NCBI GenBank assembly: GCA_016782355.1
Contig: JADHYP010000013.1
Span: forward strand, 1 to 13,689
DNA length: 13,689 bases
Direction of reading: 5' to 3'
DNA from: Candidatus Syntropharchaeum sp.
GTDB lineage: Archaea > Halobacteriota > Syntropharchaeia > Alkanophagales > Methanospirareceae
Positions 1 to 6,983 of this stretch are shown in pieces. The position numbers were made by a program, and so were the translations under genes. A model generated the notes under the pieces. It saw only the letters and a list, made by a program, of their open reading frames with translations. It did not search any database and was not told the origin of the DNA. Each line of letters starts with the position of its first letter. Position 1 is the stretch's first letter.

Positions 1-419
1 AACGCAGTTAAAAGCGATGCAACGCTTCCTTTCGAATCCGCAACACCACGTCCATATATCCTGCCATCTTTAATCGCAGGCTCAAAAGGAGACGTGCTCC
101 AGCCTTCTCCTGCGGGAACTACGTCCAAATGCGTGTATATATCTACACTTTCCTTTGCACCAAAATCTTTAGTGGCGAGAAGGTTCACTCTCTCACCGCT
201 TAACTCCGGACTCTTTTGCCTCGCTTCATAAACGTCCGCAGGCATCTCTATCCTTTCGCATTCGAATCCCAAATCCTCAAATACGGGAATAAGCATATCC
301 ACTATCTTTCCGTAATTCTCTCCCGGGGGCACAAACGTGGGTACACTGACCAATTCCTCGAGACAATTTATAAGTTCCTTTTCTTTTCTTTCCACTGCTC
401 TCTCCAATTTTTCTTCCAT
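1..419 (-). CDS. M20-family metallopeptidase (ArgE/DapE/carboxypeptidase G2-like), 3' part cut off by window edge
   Basis: Translation of the minus strand from ATG at 419 gives 139 residues before the left edge. The M20 zinc-site motifs are in the right order: HLDVVP with His97 and Asp99, then [10 protein letters not shown] with Asp128, the expected bridging aspartate. The N-terminal stretch with SVPTF (residues 25-29) and [10 protein letters not shown] is the usual start of this family. Members remove acyl groups or cleave dipeptides using two metals in the cytoplasm (for example acetylornithine deacetylase or succinyl-diaminopimelate desuccinylase); the catalytic glutamates and lid domain lie outside the window, so the substrate cannot be named. 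No in-frame ATG exists upstream. The gene is divergent from the phosphoribosyltransferase and shares a 61-base AT-rich promoter region with it. Family call is firm, substrate unknown. Confidence 0.88.
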   Translation of the reverse strand, partial: MEEKLERAVERKEKELINCLEELVSVPTFVPPGENYGKIVDMLIPVFEDLGFECERIEMPADVYEARQKSPELSGERVNLLATKDFGAKESVDIYTHLDVVPAGEGWSTSPFEPAIKDGRIYGRGVADSKGSVASLLTA

Positions 420-443
420 CTTTTCACTATCACACCATACCTC

Positions 444-457
444 TATAAACTTTATGG
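444..457. promoter_or_regulatory. Shared TATA-like element between two divergent genes
   Basis: The 61-base gap contains TATAAAC followed by TTTATGG. Read on the plus strand it sits 24-37 bases before the ATG at 481, as for a leaderless or very short-leader archaeal transcript. Read on the minus strand (TTTATAGAGG) it lies 25-38 bases upstream of the ATG at 419. One AT-rich block could therefore serve both genes. This is a position and composition argument only. Confidence 0.4.
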
Positions 458-480
458 CTAAAGAAGAAATATAAAAGGAT

Positions 481-1161
481 ATGCAAGAGAAATTTAGCTG
501 CGTTGTGATTGATTGGGGGTACGCATACGACCTTTGCAGGGACGTGAGTGAAGAGATAAAGGATGCGGGATTCATGCCGGAAGTTATAATTGGCGTGGCG
601 AGGGGAGGCTGGTTTTTAGCTCGTGTTCTTTGCGATTTCTTTCTGCTTAAGGATTTGTTCAGCTTGAAGATAGAGCACTGGGGTATAACGGCTTCAATTA
701 CAGGCGAAGCGGAGATGAAATACGGGTTTGACGATGCAGCGAAGAAGAAACTAACAGAGAAGAACGTATTAATTGCAGATGACGTGACTGACACCGGGGA
801 CAGCATAAAACTTGTCGTTGAGCATGTGGAATCACTGGGCGCAAAGGATGTAAAAACCGCAACTTTGCATCATAAAACTTCCTCTTCCTTCATTCCCGAT
901 TTCTACGGCGAGCTTATAAAAGAATGGAAATGGGTGATATATCCCTGGAGCGTCCACGAGGACGTGATGGACCTGGTGGAGAAGGTAATTGCTAAAGGTG
1001 GTAAGCGGATGGGTTTGGCTGAACTAAGAGCGTCTATGAAGGAAGAGTTTGACTTTTACGTGCCCTATCACCTTCTAAAAGGGGTTCTGGAGAATATGGA
1101 GTTTCACGGTAAGATAAAAAGTAGGGAAGAAGGAGGGAAAGGGGTGTGGCTACTGCGCTAA
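481..1161 (+). CDS. Phosphoribosyltransferase (COG2236 / Hpt-like) with C-terminal winged-helix-like extension
   Basis: The 226-residue protein has a type I phosphoribosyltransferase core. GVARGG at 38-43 forms the first loop and [13 protein letters not shown] at 96-108 is the PRPP-binding signature with paired acidic residues. Archaeal relatives of this group are annotated as hypoxanthine/xanthine/guanine phosphoribosyltransferases in purine salvage, joining a base to PRPP in the cytoplasm; the exact base cannot be told here. The core ends near residue 165. Residues about 168-226 form an added domain with an L-x2-L ... [13 protein letters not shown] ... [16 protein letters not shown] pattern resembling a winged helix, suggesting a nucleic-acid-binding or regulatory tail. 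The ATG at 481 follows the putative TATA element closely and has no good Shine-Dalgarno, consistent with a leaderless message. Its stop lies one base from the mch stop on the other strand. Confidence 0.85.
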   Translation: MQEKFSCVVIDWGYAYDLCRDVSEEIKDAGFMPEVIIGVARGGWFLARVLCDFFLLKDLFSLKIEHWGITASITGEAEMKYGFDDAAKKKLTEKNVLIADDVTDTGDSIKLVVEHVESLGAKDVKTATLHHKTSSSFIPDFYGELIKEWKWVIYPWSVHEDVMDLVEKVIAKGGKRMGLAELRASMKEEFDFYVPYHLLKGVLENMEFHGKIKSREEGGKGVWLLR

Positions 1162-1162
1162 T

Positions 1163-2128
1163 TCATAGTGTCTCAACGCCGAAAGACTCCAGCAGCACCT
1201 CTGTATTTATCTTCCCACTTGTAAACGTCTTCCCGCTGTTCAGTTCGTTCACCGTAATCTCTGCGGGTGCGAACATACCGGCATCTACCTTGAAGAAGTC
1301 AAAGCCCGCTTCCTTAAATGTCACATAAAACGGCTTTCCATAATCCTTTGAGTTCAGCGAAGGCACTTTCTTCACGTATCCCTTCAATTCCTCCACGTCA
1401 TCGTAATCCACCGCATAATACGTGCGAGCACAGTATATGATGCAATCGTTGGTCGCGCCCATGCATTTCACATCGTCACCCACAATAGGCGAGAGCGGTA
1501 TAATGCCATGCGCATGTTTTATGCTGTTTATATCGAATCCCAGGGAATCGAATTTGTGAATGCCCGTTTCTACCCCTCTTGCGGATATCTGCACGGACCC
1601 GGCAACGGAAGCTGTTGGCACAACCACGATATAAAGGTCTTCCGGATCCACATGGCACTCCCTCGCTATCTCCGCAGTCACTTCTTCATCCGGTATCTCG
1701 CTGCTTTCCAAAATTAATACCGCTTCTGTTATATCGTCTTCATACCCTATCTTCTCATACAGCTCCCTCGGTTTAAGGGAAAGTGCTCTCGCAGGTCCTG
1801 AACCCATACCAAAGAATTTCTTCACCTTTATCCGCCATCCTGCATATTGCGATGCCATGCAGGCGATTACGGGATGGTCAGTGACAACCTCTACCGCGGG
1901 CACGACCAATTTACCGAGGTCAAAGCTGCTGAATTTAATATCCGCGAGGTCAGCCATGCATATCCTCGCCACGTATAACCCCGCTTCAAATCCCCCTTCT
2001 TCTTCCACGCCTGCATCTATTATCGTTGTCCCGTTACCAAGCTCCGCTATGCCTACTTGCAACTCCTCCGAATTGTCCATCATCTCCTCAAATACATCCA
2101 TTCCGTACTCATTCACGCTTAACATCAT
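1163..2128 (-). CDS. mch: Methenyl-tetrahydromethanopterin cyclohydrolase
   Basis: The 321-residue product is full length for Mch (usually about 316-320). Family-typical blocks include [52 protein letters not shown] and [15 protein letters not shown]. Mch interconverts formyl- and methenyl-tetrahydromethanopterin in the cytoplasm, a reversible step of methanogenesis, methane oxidation and methanopterin-linked C1 metabolism. Two tandem ATGs open the gene (2128 and 2125); AGGTGA at 2135-2140 lies six bases before the first, so 2128 is favoured. The gene is 38 bases downstream of the uracil-DNA glycosylase on the same strand. A TATA-like ATTCTTATAAAT on the minus strand near 2163-2174 suggests it may also have its own promoter. 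No other C1-pathway gene is adjacent, as is common for scattered mch genes. Confidence 0.97.
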   Translation of the reverse strand: MMLSVNEYGMDVFEEMMDNSEELQVGIAELGNGTTIIDAGVEEEGGFEAGLYVARICMADLADIKFSSFDLGKLVVPAVEVVTDHPVIACMASQYAGWRIKVKKFFGMGSGPARALSLKPRELYEKIGYEDDITEAVLILESSEIPDEEVTAEIARECHVDPEDLYIVVVPTASVAGSVQISARGVETGIHKFDSLGFDINSIKHAHGIIPLSPIVGDDVKCMGATNDCIIYCARTYYAVDYDDVEELKGYVKKVPSLNSKDYGKPFYVTFKEAGFDFFKVDAGMFAPAEITVNELNSGKTFTSGKINTEVLLESFGVETL

Positions 2129-2134
2129 CTTCTC

Positions 2135-2140
2135 TCACCT
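2135..2140 (-). promoter_or_regulatory. Ribosome binding site of mch
   Basis: AGGTGA on the minus strand, six bases before the ATG at 2128, matches the archaeal 16S anti-Shine-Dalgarno. It decides between the two tandem ATGs in favour of the first. Confidence 0.65.
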
Positions 2141-2166
2141 TTGCTATTACATTACCATGCATCTAT

Positions 2167-2784
2167 TTATAAGAATATGATTTGTTGCTGATTGGTATTT
2201 GTATTTATAGCTAAGGTAAAAAACAGCATCTTAAAATCCTCAACCAATACTTCCTTCATCCCGGGATTGTAAGTAGCAACTGCGGGATGATAAAGAGGTA
2301 TTATTTTTTTAATGCTTGCAATCGTGCTTACATCAAATACTTTACCGTGCATTTTACTTATTTTATCCTTCTTTAGACCGAATTTATCGAAGATATAGGA
2401 CAATGAAAAGTTCCCAAGTGTAGCAATAACCTCCGGTTTAATGATTTCCAATTGCGCATCCAGATAAGGTGTGCATGCTTTTATCTCCGCGGTTGCGGGA
2501 TTCCTATTTCCCGGCGGCCGGCATTTCAAAACGTTGGTTATATACACTTCGTTTCTTTGCAACCCTACGGATTCCAATAACTCGTCGAGTACCTTTCCCG
2601 CTTTACCCACAAATGGTCTCCCTTTTAAATCTTCATAGTAACCCGGTGCTTCACCCACGAACATCACTTTCGCAGATAGCGAACCTTCTCCAACAACCGG
2701 GTTATTTCTCGTTTTACATAATTCGCAATGCCGACATTCCTTTATTTCCTTTTCTACGCGTTCCATTTCTTCCTCACCATACAT
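2167..2784 (-). CDS. Family 4 uracil-DNA glycosylase (4Fe-4S)
   Basis: The 205-residue product carries the family 4 UDG signature: four iron-sulfur cysteines at 17, 20, 88 and 104 with the normal spacing, the active-site block GEAPG at 44-48 followed by ED-x-KGRPFVGKAG, ITNVLKCRPPGNRNP at 82-96, and the HPA motif at 166-168. It excises uracil from DNA after cytosine deamination as the first step of base excision repair. Two starts compete. ATG at 2784 sits where a leaderless transcript from the TATA-like TTAATAAAAG (about 2808-2817) would begin. ATG at 2766 (residue 7) has GGTGAGG five bases upstream and gives an N-terminus as short as in known family members; I think 2766 is somewhat more likely. 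The last about 15 residues (asparagine/glutamine rich) are not conserved in the family as I know it. Confidence 0.93.
   Translation of the reverse strand: MYGEEEMERVEKEIKECRHCELCKTRNNPVVGEGSLSAKVMFVGEAPGYYEDLKGRPFVGKAGKVLDELLESVGLQRNEVYITNVLKCRPPGNRNPATAEIKACTPYLDAQLEIIKPEVIATLGNFSLSYIFDKFGLKKDKISKMHGKVFDVSTIASIKKIIPLYHPAVATYNPGMKEVLVEDFKMLFFTLAINTNTNQQQIIFL
2772..2778 (-). promoter_or_regulatory. Shine-Dalgarno supporting the inner start of the uracil-DNA glycosylase
   Basis: GGTGAGG on the minus strand, inside the longest reading frame and five bases before the ATG at 2766. It is a better match than anything before the outer ATG at 2784, so it supports the start six codons further in. Confidence 0.5.
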
Positions 2785-2857
2785 TTGACCAAAACGTTCA
2801 AAAAACTTTTATTAAATTGACGTCTTAGATTATTTTACTTAATTAAATTAAATTAAC

Positions 2858-3184
2858 ATGATTTCAATAGAAAAAGCGTTTGAATTGGTGGAAAAGGAGA
2901 TAGAAAACGACAATCTAAGGAAGCACATGCTCGCAGTTTCCAAGATAATGGATGCGCTTGCAGATAAACCGGGGATTGGAGAAGAAGATAAAGAGAAGTG
3001 GATACTTGTCGGCTTGTTACACGATTTGGATTATGAAAAGAAGAAATTCAGTGACAAGTCCTTTGCAAGGAGCATGAGCAGAGAGAATATAATGATATGT
3101 GAAGAACTCGGCTTCGAGCGAAACGAATTTTTCAAGCTCGCTTTGGAGGCTCTTCAAACGATAAGTGATGAGCTGGGGTTATAG
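2858..3184 (+). CDS. Short HD-domain-like protein, probably C-terminally truncated
   Basis: The 108-residue product begins like the HDIG-type metal-dependent hydrolases: NLRKHMLAVSKIMDALADK supplies the first histidine (His23) and VGLLHDLDYEKKK the HD pair (His55, Asp56). Such proteins usually run on to about 160-190 residues with a further His in a stretch after the HD pair, then an AHN-type motif and several more helices. Here the segment FSDKSFARSMSRENI lacks the expected His, and the frame stops at 3184 before an AHN motif; the frame past the stop (3185 on) does not resume the homology. It may be an inactive remnant or a reduced regulatory version. It is divergent from the uracil-DNA glycosylase with a 73-base AT-rich gap. 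ATG at 2858 follows an A/T tract without a clear Shine-Dalgarno. Substrate is unknown. Confidence 0.7.
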   Translation: MISIEKAFELVEKEIENDNLRKHMLAVSKIMDALADKPGIGEEDKEKWILVGLLHDLDYEKKKFSDKSFARSMSRENIMICEELGFERNEFFKLALEALQTISDELGL

Positions 3185-3303
3185 ACATATTTTTATCTCT
3201 TTACGAGTTTATCCTTTCCATTTATAATAGGGGAATCTAACTAAATACACATGAAGAACACTTCCGAGGAATGTTAAAACTTCTCTCTTTTTTCTTCTGT
3301 CAT

Positions 3304-3326
3304 AAAACAACTCCAAATTTCGGAGT
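3304..3326 (-). terminator. Possible hairpin terminator after the TPR gene
   Basis: Directly at the stop codon of the TPR gene the minus strand reads ACTCC, a seven-base loop, GGAGT, then TTGTTTTATG. A five-base-pair GC-containing stem followed by a T-rich run looks like an intrinsic terminator, although archaea often terminate on T-runs alone. Confidence 0.35.
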
Positions 3327-4501
3327 CAGCCAGCTAAAATACCCTGTATAATTTCCTCTGCCTTCTGTTCTACCGTATCCATAAGTTTTTGGAATTTCTC
3401 CTTTCCAATTTTATTTTTTATTTCTTTAATATTATTTTCTGTTTTTTCAATTTCTGGAACTCTGATTTCTCTGTATATCTTACTGGCTAACAGGTAGCAA
3501 GCCAATGCTAAATCATATTTTTCCAAATCCTCGAAAACCACGCCTAAATTATTAAGCCAGTTGCCTTCATTTCTTCTGTCCCCAATCTCCTTAGAAATAG
3601 CGAGTGCCTGCTCATAATATTCTATGGCTCGTTCCACCTGCCCCAAAGAATAGTAAGCAGTTCCAATGTTTCCGAGCCGGTTACCTTCACCTCGCCTGTC
3701 TCCAATCTCCTTAGAAATAGCGAGTGCCTGCTCATGATATTCTATGGCATGTTCCACCTGCCCCAGAGCATGGTAAGCAATTCCAAGGCTTCCGAGCAAT
3801 GCACCTTCGTTTTGTCTATCGCCAATATCCTGAGCAATCTTAAGTGCTTTTTTAGAATATTCAAGCGATTTTTTATAAGAACCGATTTGATGATAGAGAA
3901 TCCCAAGTGAACCCATCAGGTATCCGCTTATTTCATCCTCAGCAGAAAGCTCGGCAAGCAGTTTCTCTTTTAGCTCTATACTCCGCTTGAGCTCATCCAG
4001 TGATCTATATTCAGTTTCTAAGGCGAATTCAACCAGAGCAGGTCTGCGCTCTTCAGCCGCAGGTACTTCCATAAACTCTACCACACGGTTTCTGAACGCA
4101 AAGAAGTCAGGCGCCTCAAGGCTGATACGAGCAAGTTCCTCTTCTCTTACCCAGAATACCGCCTTGACGTGATGCTCGACAAGTTCTTCTCGCTTAAAAT
4201 TTAAATACTGAAGAGCTTCGGGGAATCCTTTATCCATATTATGAACGGAAAAAACAGTGTTGCCGGAGTTTACTGACGAAAAATAGGATGGCAGGTCTTT
4301 ATTGTTCCCTGCGTCAACGCTCACAACTTCGAGCCCCTGCCCAACTAACGCCCTCCTAAGTGATTTCTCTACGTCGCTTCGCAAAAATTCACTCAGATAC
4401 ATGGCAAAGAGAATAGAGGGTTTGTTATATTTGTATGCGCGGGTTAAGTAATTGGCAAGCCTTGAAACTCGCCCTTCAAAATTATCTTTTGCTTCCACCA
4501 T
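3326..4501 (-). CDS. TPR protein with P-loop-less STAND-like N-terminal domain (partner of the ATPase)
   Basis: The 391-residue protein has two parts. Residues about 1-150 form an alpha/beta domain with no Walker A motif; the stretch with LNFKREELVEHH, AVFWVREEELARI and APDFFAFRNRVVEFME is a pattern I associate with degenerate (inactive) STAND-like domains found before TPRs in bacterial and archaeal signalling or conflict proteins. That assignment is inference. Residues about 180-345 are TPR units of 40 residues ending in GDRRNEG, like kinesin-light-chain-type TPRs, which bind other proteins. The C-terminal 45 residues are charged and helical. It lies 28 bases downstream of the ATPase gene on the same strand, so they are probably co-transcribed; a minus-strand AATAATAAAC near 4523-4533 could also be an internal promoter. 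ATG at 4501 lacks a strong Shine-Dalgarno. Likely cytoplasmic: no signal peptide or membrane segment. Confidence 0.8.
   Translation of the reverse strand: MVEAKDNFEGRVSRLANYLTRAYKYNKPSILFAMYLSEFLRSDVEKSLRRALVGQGLEVVSVDAGNNKDLPSYFSSVNSGNTVFSVHNMDKGFPEALQYLNFKREELVEHHVKAVFWVREEELARISLEAPDFFAFRNRVVEFMEVPAAEERRPALVEFALETEYRSLDELKRSIELKEKLLAELSAEDEISGYLMGSLGILYHQIGSYKKSLEYSKKALKIAQDIGDRQNEGALLGSLGIAYHALGQVEHAIEYHEQALAISKEIGDRRGEGNRLGNIGTAYYSLGQVERAIEYYEQALAISKEIGDRRNEGNWLNNLGVVFEDLEKYDLALACYLLASKIYREIRVPEIEKTENNIKEIKNKIGKEKFQKLMDTVEQKAEEIIQGILAG
3541..3900 (-). repeat. 120-bp tandem repeat encoding 40-residue TPR units (3 units)
   Basis: The sequence is periodic at exactly 120 bases: 3541-3660, 3661-3780 and 3781-3900 align without gaps. 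The first two units are nearly identical over much of their length; for example 3581-3640 and 3701-3760 differ at only four of 60 positions. The third unit is much more diverged. The repeat codes for the TPR units of the 3326-4501 gene and indicates recent unit duplication. Confidence 0.9.
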
Positions 4502-4529
4502 GTCAGCTCTTTATTGTATGTAAAGTTTA

Positions 4530-5801
4530 TTATTTCTTTGGTAAAGCTTCCTTTTTTAAAGAAAGGTTTTTTAACAGTTCTTCGAGCGTAGGGTGTATAT
4601 CACACCAGTTTTCATCGTTCTCATACTCAAGCACGCTAAGATTATGCAATAAAGCCCCTATCTTTTCTATCCCGCGTATATCATTAGCCTTACGGATTTC
4701 TTTAAGGGTATCATAGTCTTCCGATTTTAGAATACGCTTAAAGTCGCTTCTTATTTCTCGCTCTGCCCTTTCCACATCTTCTTTTATTATACGAGTCCGT
4801 TCTTCTTCTATTGCGCGGTCTGCTGCGATTTGCATTATTCGCGCACCTTCTCTGAACACACCTCCGCTCATTTTAATGGCTAAATTAAGGGCGTCAAGTT
4901 CAATTAGCCCCTCCTTCATTCTTTTAAAAACGAACGTTTGCATCTGTTTATAGCCCGGCTCGTATATGCTGTCTCTATCCTTCTTGGCATGCAGTTTAAT
5001 ATTCGGTAGGAAAAACCTTGATTCCCTTATCGCAGTAAATTCCGGGGCGAAGAATATAGAAATTGGCACTGTATAAACAATATGGCATGCAGGCTGCGTA
5101 ATAGCCGTATGGTTATTATAAAAGATTGCCTTTGCTTGCTCTAAACTGGGTTTATCCAGATCGTCAATAATAACAAGCACGTTCTTCTTCTCTTTGCCTT
5201 CGATATCTGCAATGATCATATTTATTTTATCAATAAGCTCAGAAAGCTTTGGTTCAATTTGTTTCCTGATAGTTTCCCTTGTAGTATGCTCAGACTTGAT
5301 TCTTGCCAGTAGCGAAAGGAAAAAAGCATCAATCCCCGCTTTCATAGAGACGCTGGCAGACTTTGTTTTTTCCATCTCCTGCTCAATGCTGCTCCCCCAG
5401 TCCTCAAGTTCTTTTATTAGCTCTGGTTCCAGTTCCTTGCCCGCTTTAATATATTGGATATATAATTGCGCTCCTATCGAGAACAGAACGTCAACATAAT
5501 TAAGATTGTTAACATCGCACACGTCCTTAACCGAGTACTTCACAATAAAAAATTTTTTGTTAATTTCCTCATCAACGGCAAGCCAATTAAGTTCTGTTGA
5601 CTTGCCACATCCTCTATGGCCTGAAAAGAAGTACTTAGGCGGCTGTCTGTGCTGACGCAAAAGGGCTCTAATTAGCTTATTTAAAGGCTTACCTTCTCGC
5701 TCTACATGAAACGGGCAATTAGCAGGTAAGGTAAAAAACGGGTCAAAATTACTCCATGCAAGGTCGAGGTCTTCGGCAACAATAAAATCTTCTTCTGGCA
5801 T
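4530..5801 (-). CDS. STAND/AAA-like P-loop ATPase
   Basis: The protein is 423 residues from the ATG at 5801. Walker A is GHRGCGKST at 61-69, and Walker B is VLVIIDD at 208-214 followed by LDKPS. After Walker B come HIVYTVPISIFF, an LPNIKLHAK strand, a helical SGGVFREGARIMQIAADRAI region and a final W-x-DIHPTLEELL motif. This layout matches a family of stand-alone regulatory ATPases that act as switches rather than motors; family knowledge, function not established. Residues about 115-205 include a charged, probably coiled-coil helix. The frame could extend to a TTG at 5816, but ATG 5801 has GGGAAG upstream and sits about 13 bases after the transcription start predicted from a TATA-like box at 5837-5844. 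It is upstream in a two-gene unit with the TPR protein, which probably is its sensor or scaffold. No membrane segments. It could instead be a defence-type NTPase. Confidence 0.82.
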   Translation of the reverse strand: MPEEDFIVAEDLDLAWSNFDPFFTLPANCPFHVEREGKPLNKLIRALLRQHRQPPKYFFSGHRGCGKSTELNWLAVDEEINKKFFIVKYSVKDVCDVNNLNYVDVLFSIGAQLYIQYIKAGKELEPELIKELEDWGSSIEQEMEKTKSASVSMKAGIDAFFLSLLARIKSEHTTRETIRKQIEPKLSELIDKINMIIADIEGKEKKNVLVIIDDLDKPSLEQAKAIFYNNHTAITQPACHIVYTVPISIFFAPEFTAIRESRFFLPNIKLHAKKDRDSIYEPGYKQMQTFVFKRMKEGLIELDALNLAIKMSGGVFREGARIMQIAADRAIEEERTRIIKEDVERAEREIRSDFKRILKSEDYDTLKEIRKANDIRGIEKIGALLHNLSVLEYENDENWCDIHPTLEELLKNLSLKKEALPKK

Positions 5802-5836
5802 CTTTATTCTTCCCAAACATTACTTAAGTTTCAGAG

Positions 5837-5844
5837 TAATAAAA
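5837..5844 (-). promoter_or_regulatory. TATA-like box for the ATPase-TPR unit
   Basis: TTTTATTA on the minus strand, preceded by purine-rich AAAAGC as a possible BRE, lies about 36-43 bases before the ATG at 5801. A start of transcription about 26 bases downstream would leave a leader of roughly 13 bases. Confidence 0.4.
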
Positions 5845-5985
5845 GCTTTTCAATATTTTGAGTATATCCGAAAGGGGGCATGCAAAATAGTAGTTTAAGG
5901 AAAATCGCAACAAACGGGTCTCTCTTGAACTTATCTTCAATACTTCCTTTTTCTCCCCCTCGGCATTCTGAATGGCATTATCACT

Positions 5986-6903
5986 TCAGTTCATCCGTTC
6001 CACTATCTCACAAGCCTTGCATATTCTTGATGCGGAAGCCTCACCACACCGCGTACACCGCAAAAGCTTTTTCCCGGGTTGCGCGGTCGGCAAGAACCCC
6101 GATAGCCGCTCATAGCCCCGCAACAAAGAATATTTCGTCCCCGGATGTTTCATTTCACACTCGTTCAGCATTTTTTTCACCGTGAACCGAAAAGAGAGCG
6201 AGGCGTAAGGACAATGAGTTGTGATTATCGGTATTCCCGCTGCAAGAGCATACAAAGCAACTTCCTTCTCTGGAACGGCTCTTAACGGCTTAATCCTCGG
6301 AACAAACTCTTCTCTCCGCCCTCGCAGCCTTCTTAGCCGCTCTACATCGCCTCTTATATAGTTAATTAATATCGTCTGAACCTCGTCGTCCATGTTATGT
6401 CCAGTTACAACCTTCGTAGCGCCTAATTCCTTCGCTTTCCTATCCAATATCTTCCTTCTCAAGACGCCACAGAAAGTGCAAGGCGCCTGTTCGAATCCTT
6501 TCGATGCGATTTCGTCCAGCGTGAATCCAAACTCCTTCTCGAAGGAAAAGATAAAAAGCTTTACTTCTAACTCATTTGCAACCTTTTCCGCATTCTTTAT
6601 TGTCAACGAACGAAAGCCGTTTATTCCTTCATCCGCTGCGATTGCAAAGAACTCCAAATCGTTACGATTATGAAAAATCTTTTTTAGCATATATAAAAGG
6701 GCTGAGCTGTCTTTTCCTCCGCTTAATGCCACTGCAATCTTATCCCCGCGCTCTACCATCAACTGCTTCCTCATCTCTTTTTTTACCTTCCTCTCCACGT
6801 CCTCAACGAAATGGTATTCGCAAAAATGCAGCCCTGAGTATTTCTGATGAATTATAGCGTGATTCTTGCATTTTCTTTTACTGCATCCCGGGGTCATGTT
6901 CAT
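5986..6903 (-). CDS. ttuA: tRNA 2-thiouridine synthetase, TtuA/Ncs6 (NcsA) family
   Basis: From ATG 6903 the product has 305 residues. An N-terminal zinc-finger-like region holds Cys7, Cys12, Cys28 and His31; the PP-loop SGGKDSS is at 61-67; Cys142 and Cys145 (PCTFCG) with Cys231 (THCPY) match the [4Fe-4S] ligands of TtuA; a C-terminal zinc ribbon has Cys283, 286, 295 and 298. The family adenylates tRNA uridine and replaces the 2-oxygen with sulfur (U34 or U54), using a ubiquitin-like sulfur carrier; which position is modified cannot be read from sequence. The frame is open upstream to 7233, but that extension is hydrophobic junk lying over the ClC gene on the other strand. ATG 6897 is an alternative two codons in. 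A TATA-like ATTTTTATCAC lies near 6928-6938 on the minus strand. The ClC gene is divergent across an 80-base gap. Confidence 0.93.
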   Translation of the reverse strand: MNMTPGCSKRKCKNHAIIHQKYSGLHFCEYHFVEDVERKVKKEMRKQLMVERGDKIAVALSGGKDSSALLYMLKKIFHNRNDLEFFAIAADEGINGFRSLTIKNAEKVANELEVKLFIFSFEKEFGFTLDEIASKGFEQAPCTFCGVLRRKILDRKAKELGATKVVTGHNMDDEVQTILINYIRGDVERLRRLRGRREEFVPRIKPLRAVPEKEVALYALAAGIPIITTHCPYASLSFRFTVKKMLNECEMKHPGTKYSLLRGYERLSGFLPTAQPGKKLLRCTRCGEASASRICKACEIVERMN

Positions 6904-6983
6904 TGCTTCTAAACATTTAATAAGGAAGTGATAAAAATAAAGGATAAAAAAATGATTTTTAAAGGACAGACAAGGGATAAAAA

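Noticed and set aside
216..461. Plus-strand 81-residue open frame at the left end
   Set aside because: It overlaps the M20 peptidase, which has clear metal-site motifs on the opposite strand, and has no ribosome site or domain.
5817..5985. 169-base gap between ttuA and the ATPase as a possible small RNA
   Set aside because: Only a TATA-like box for the ATPase and a tiny CATTCTGAATG palindrome are visible; there is no convincing extended structure.
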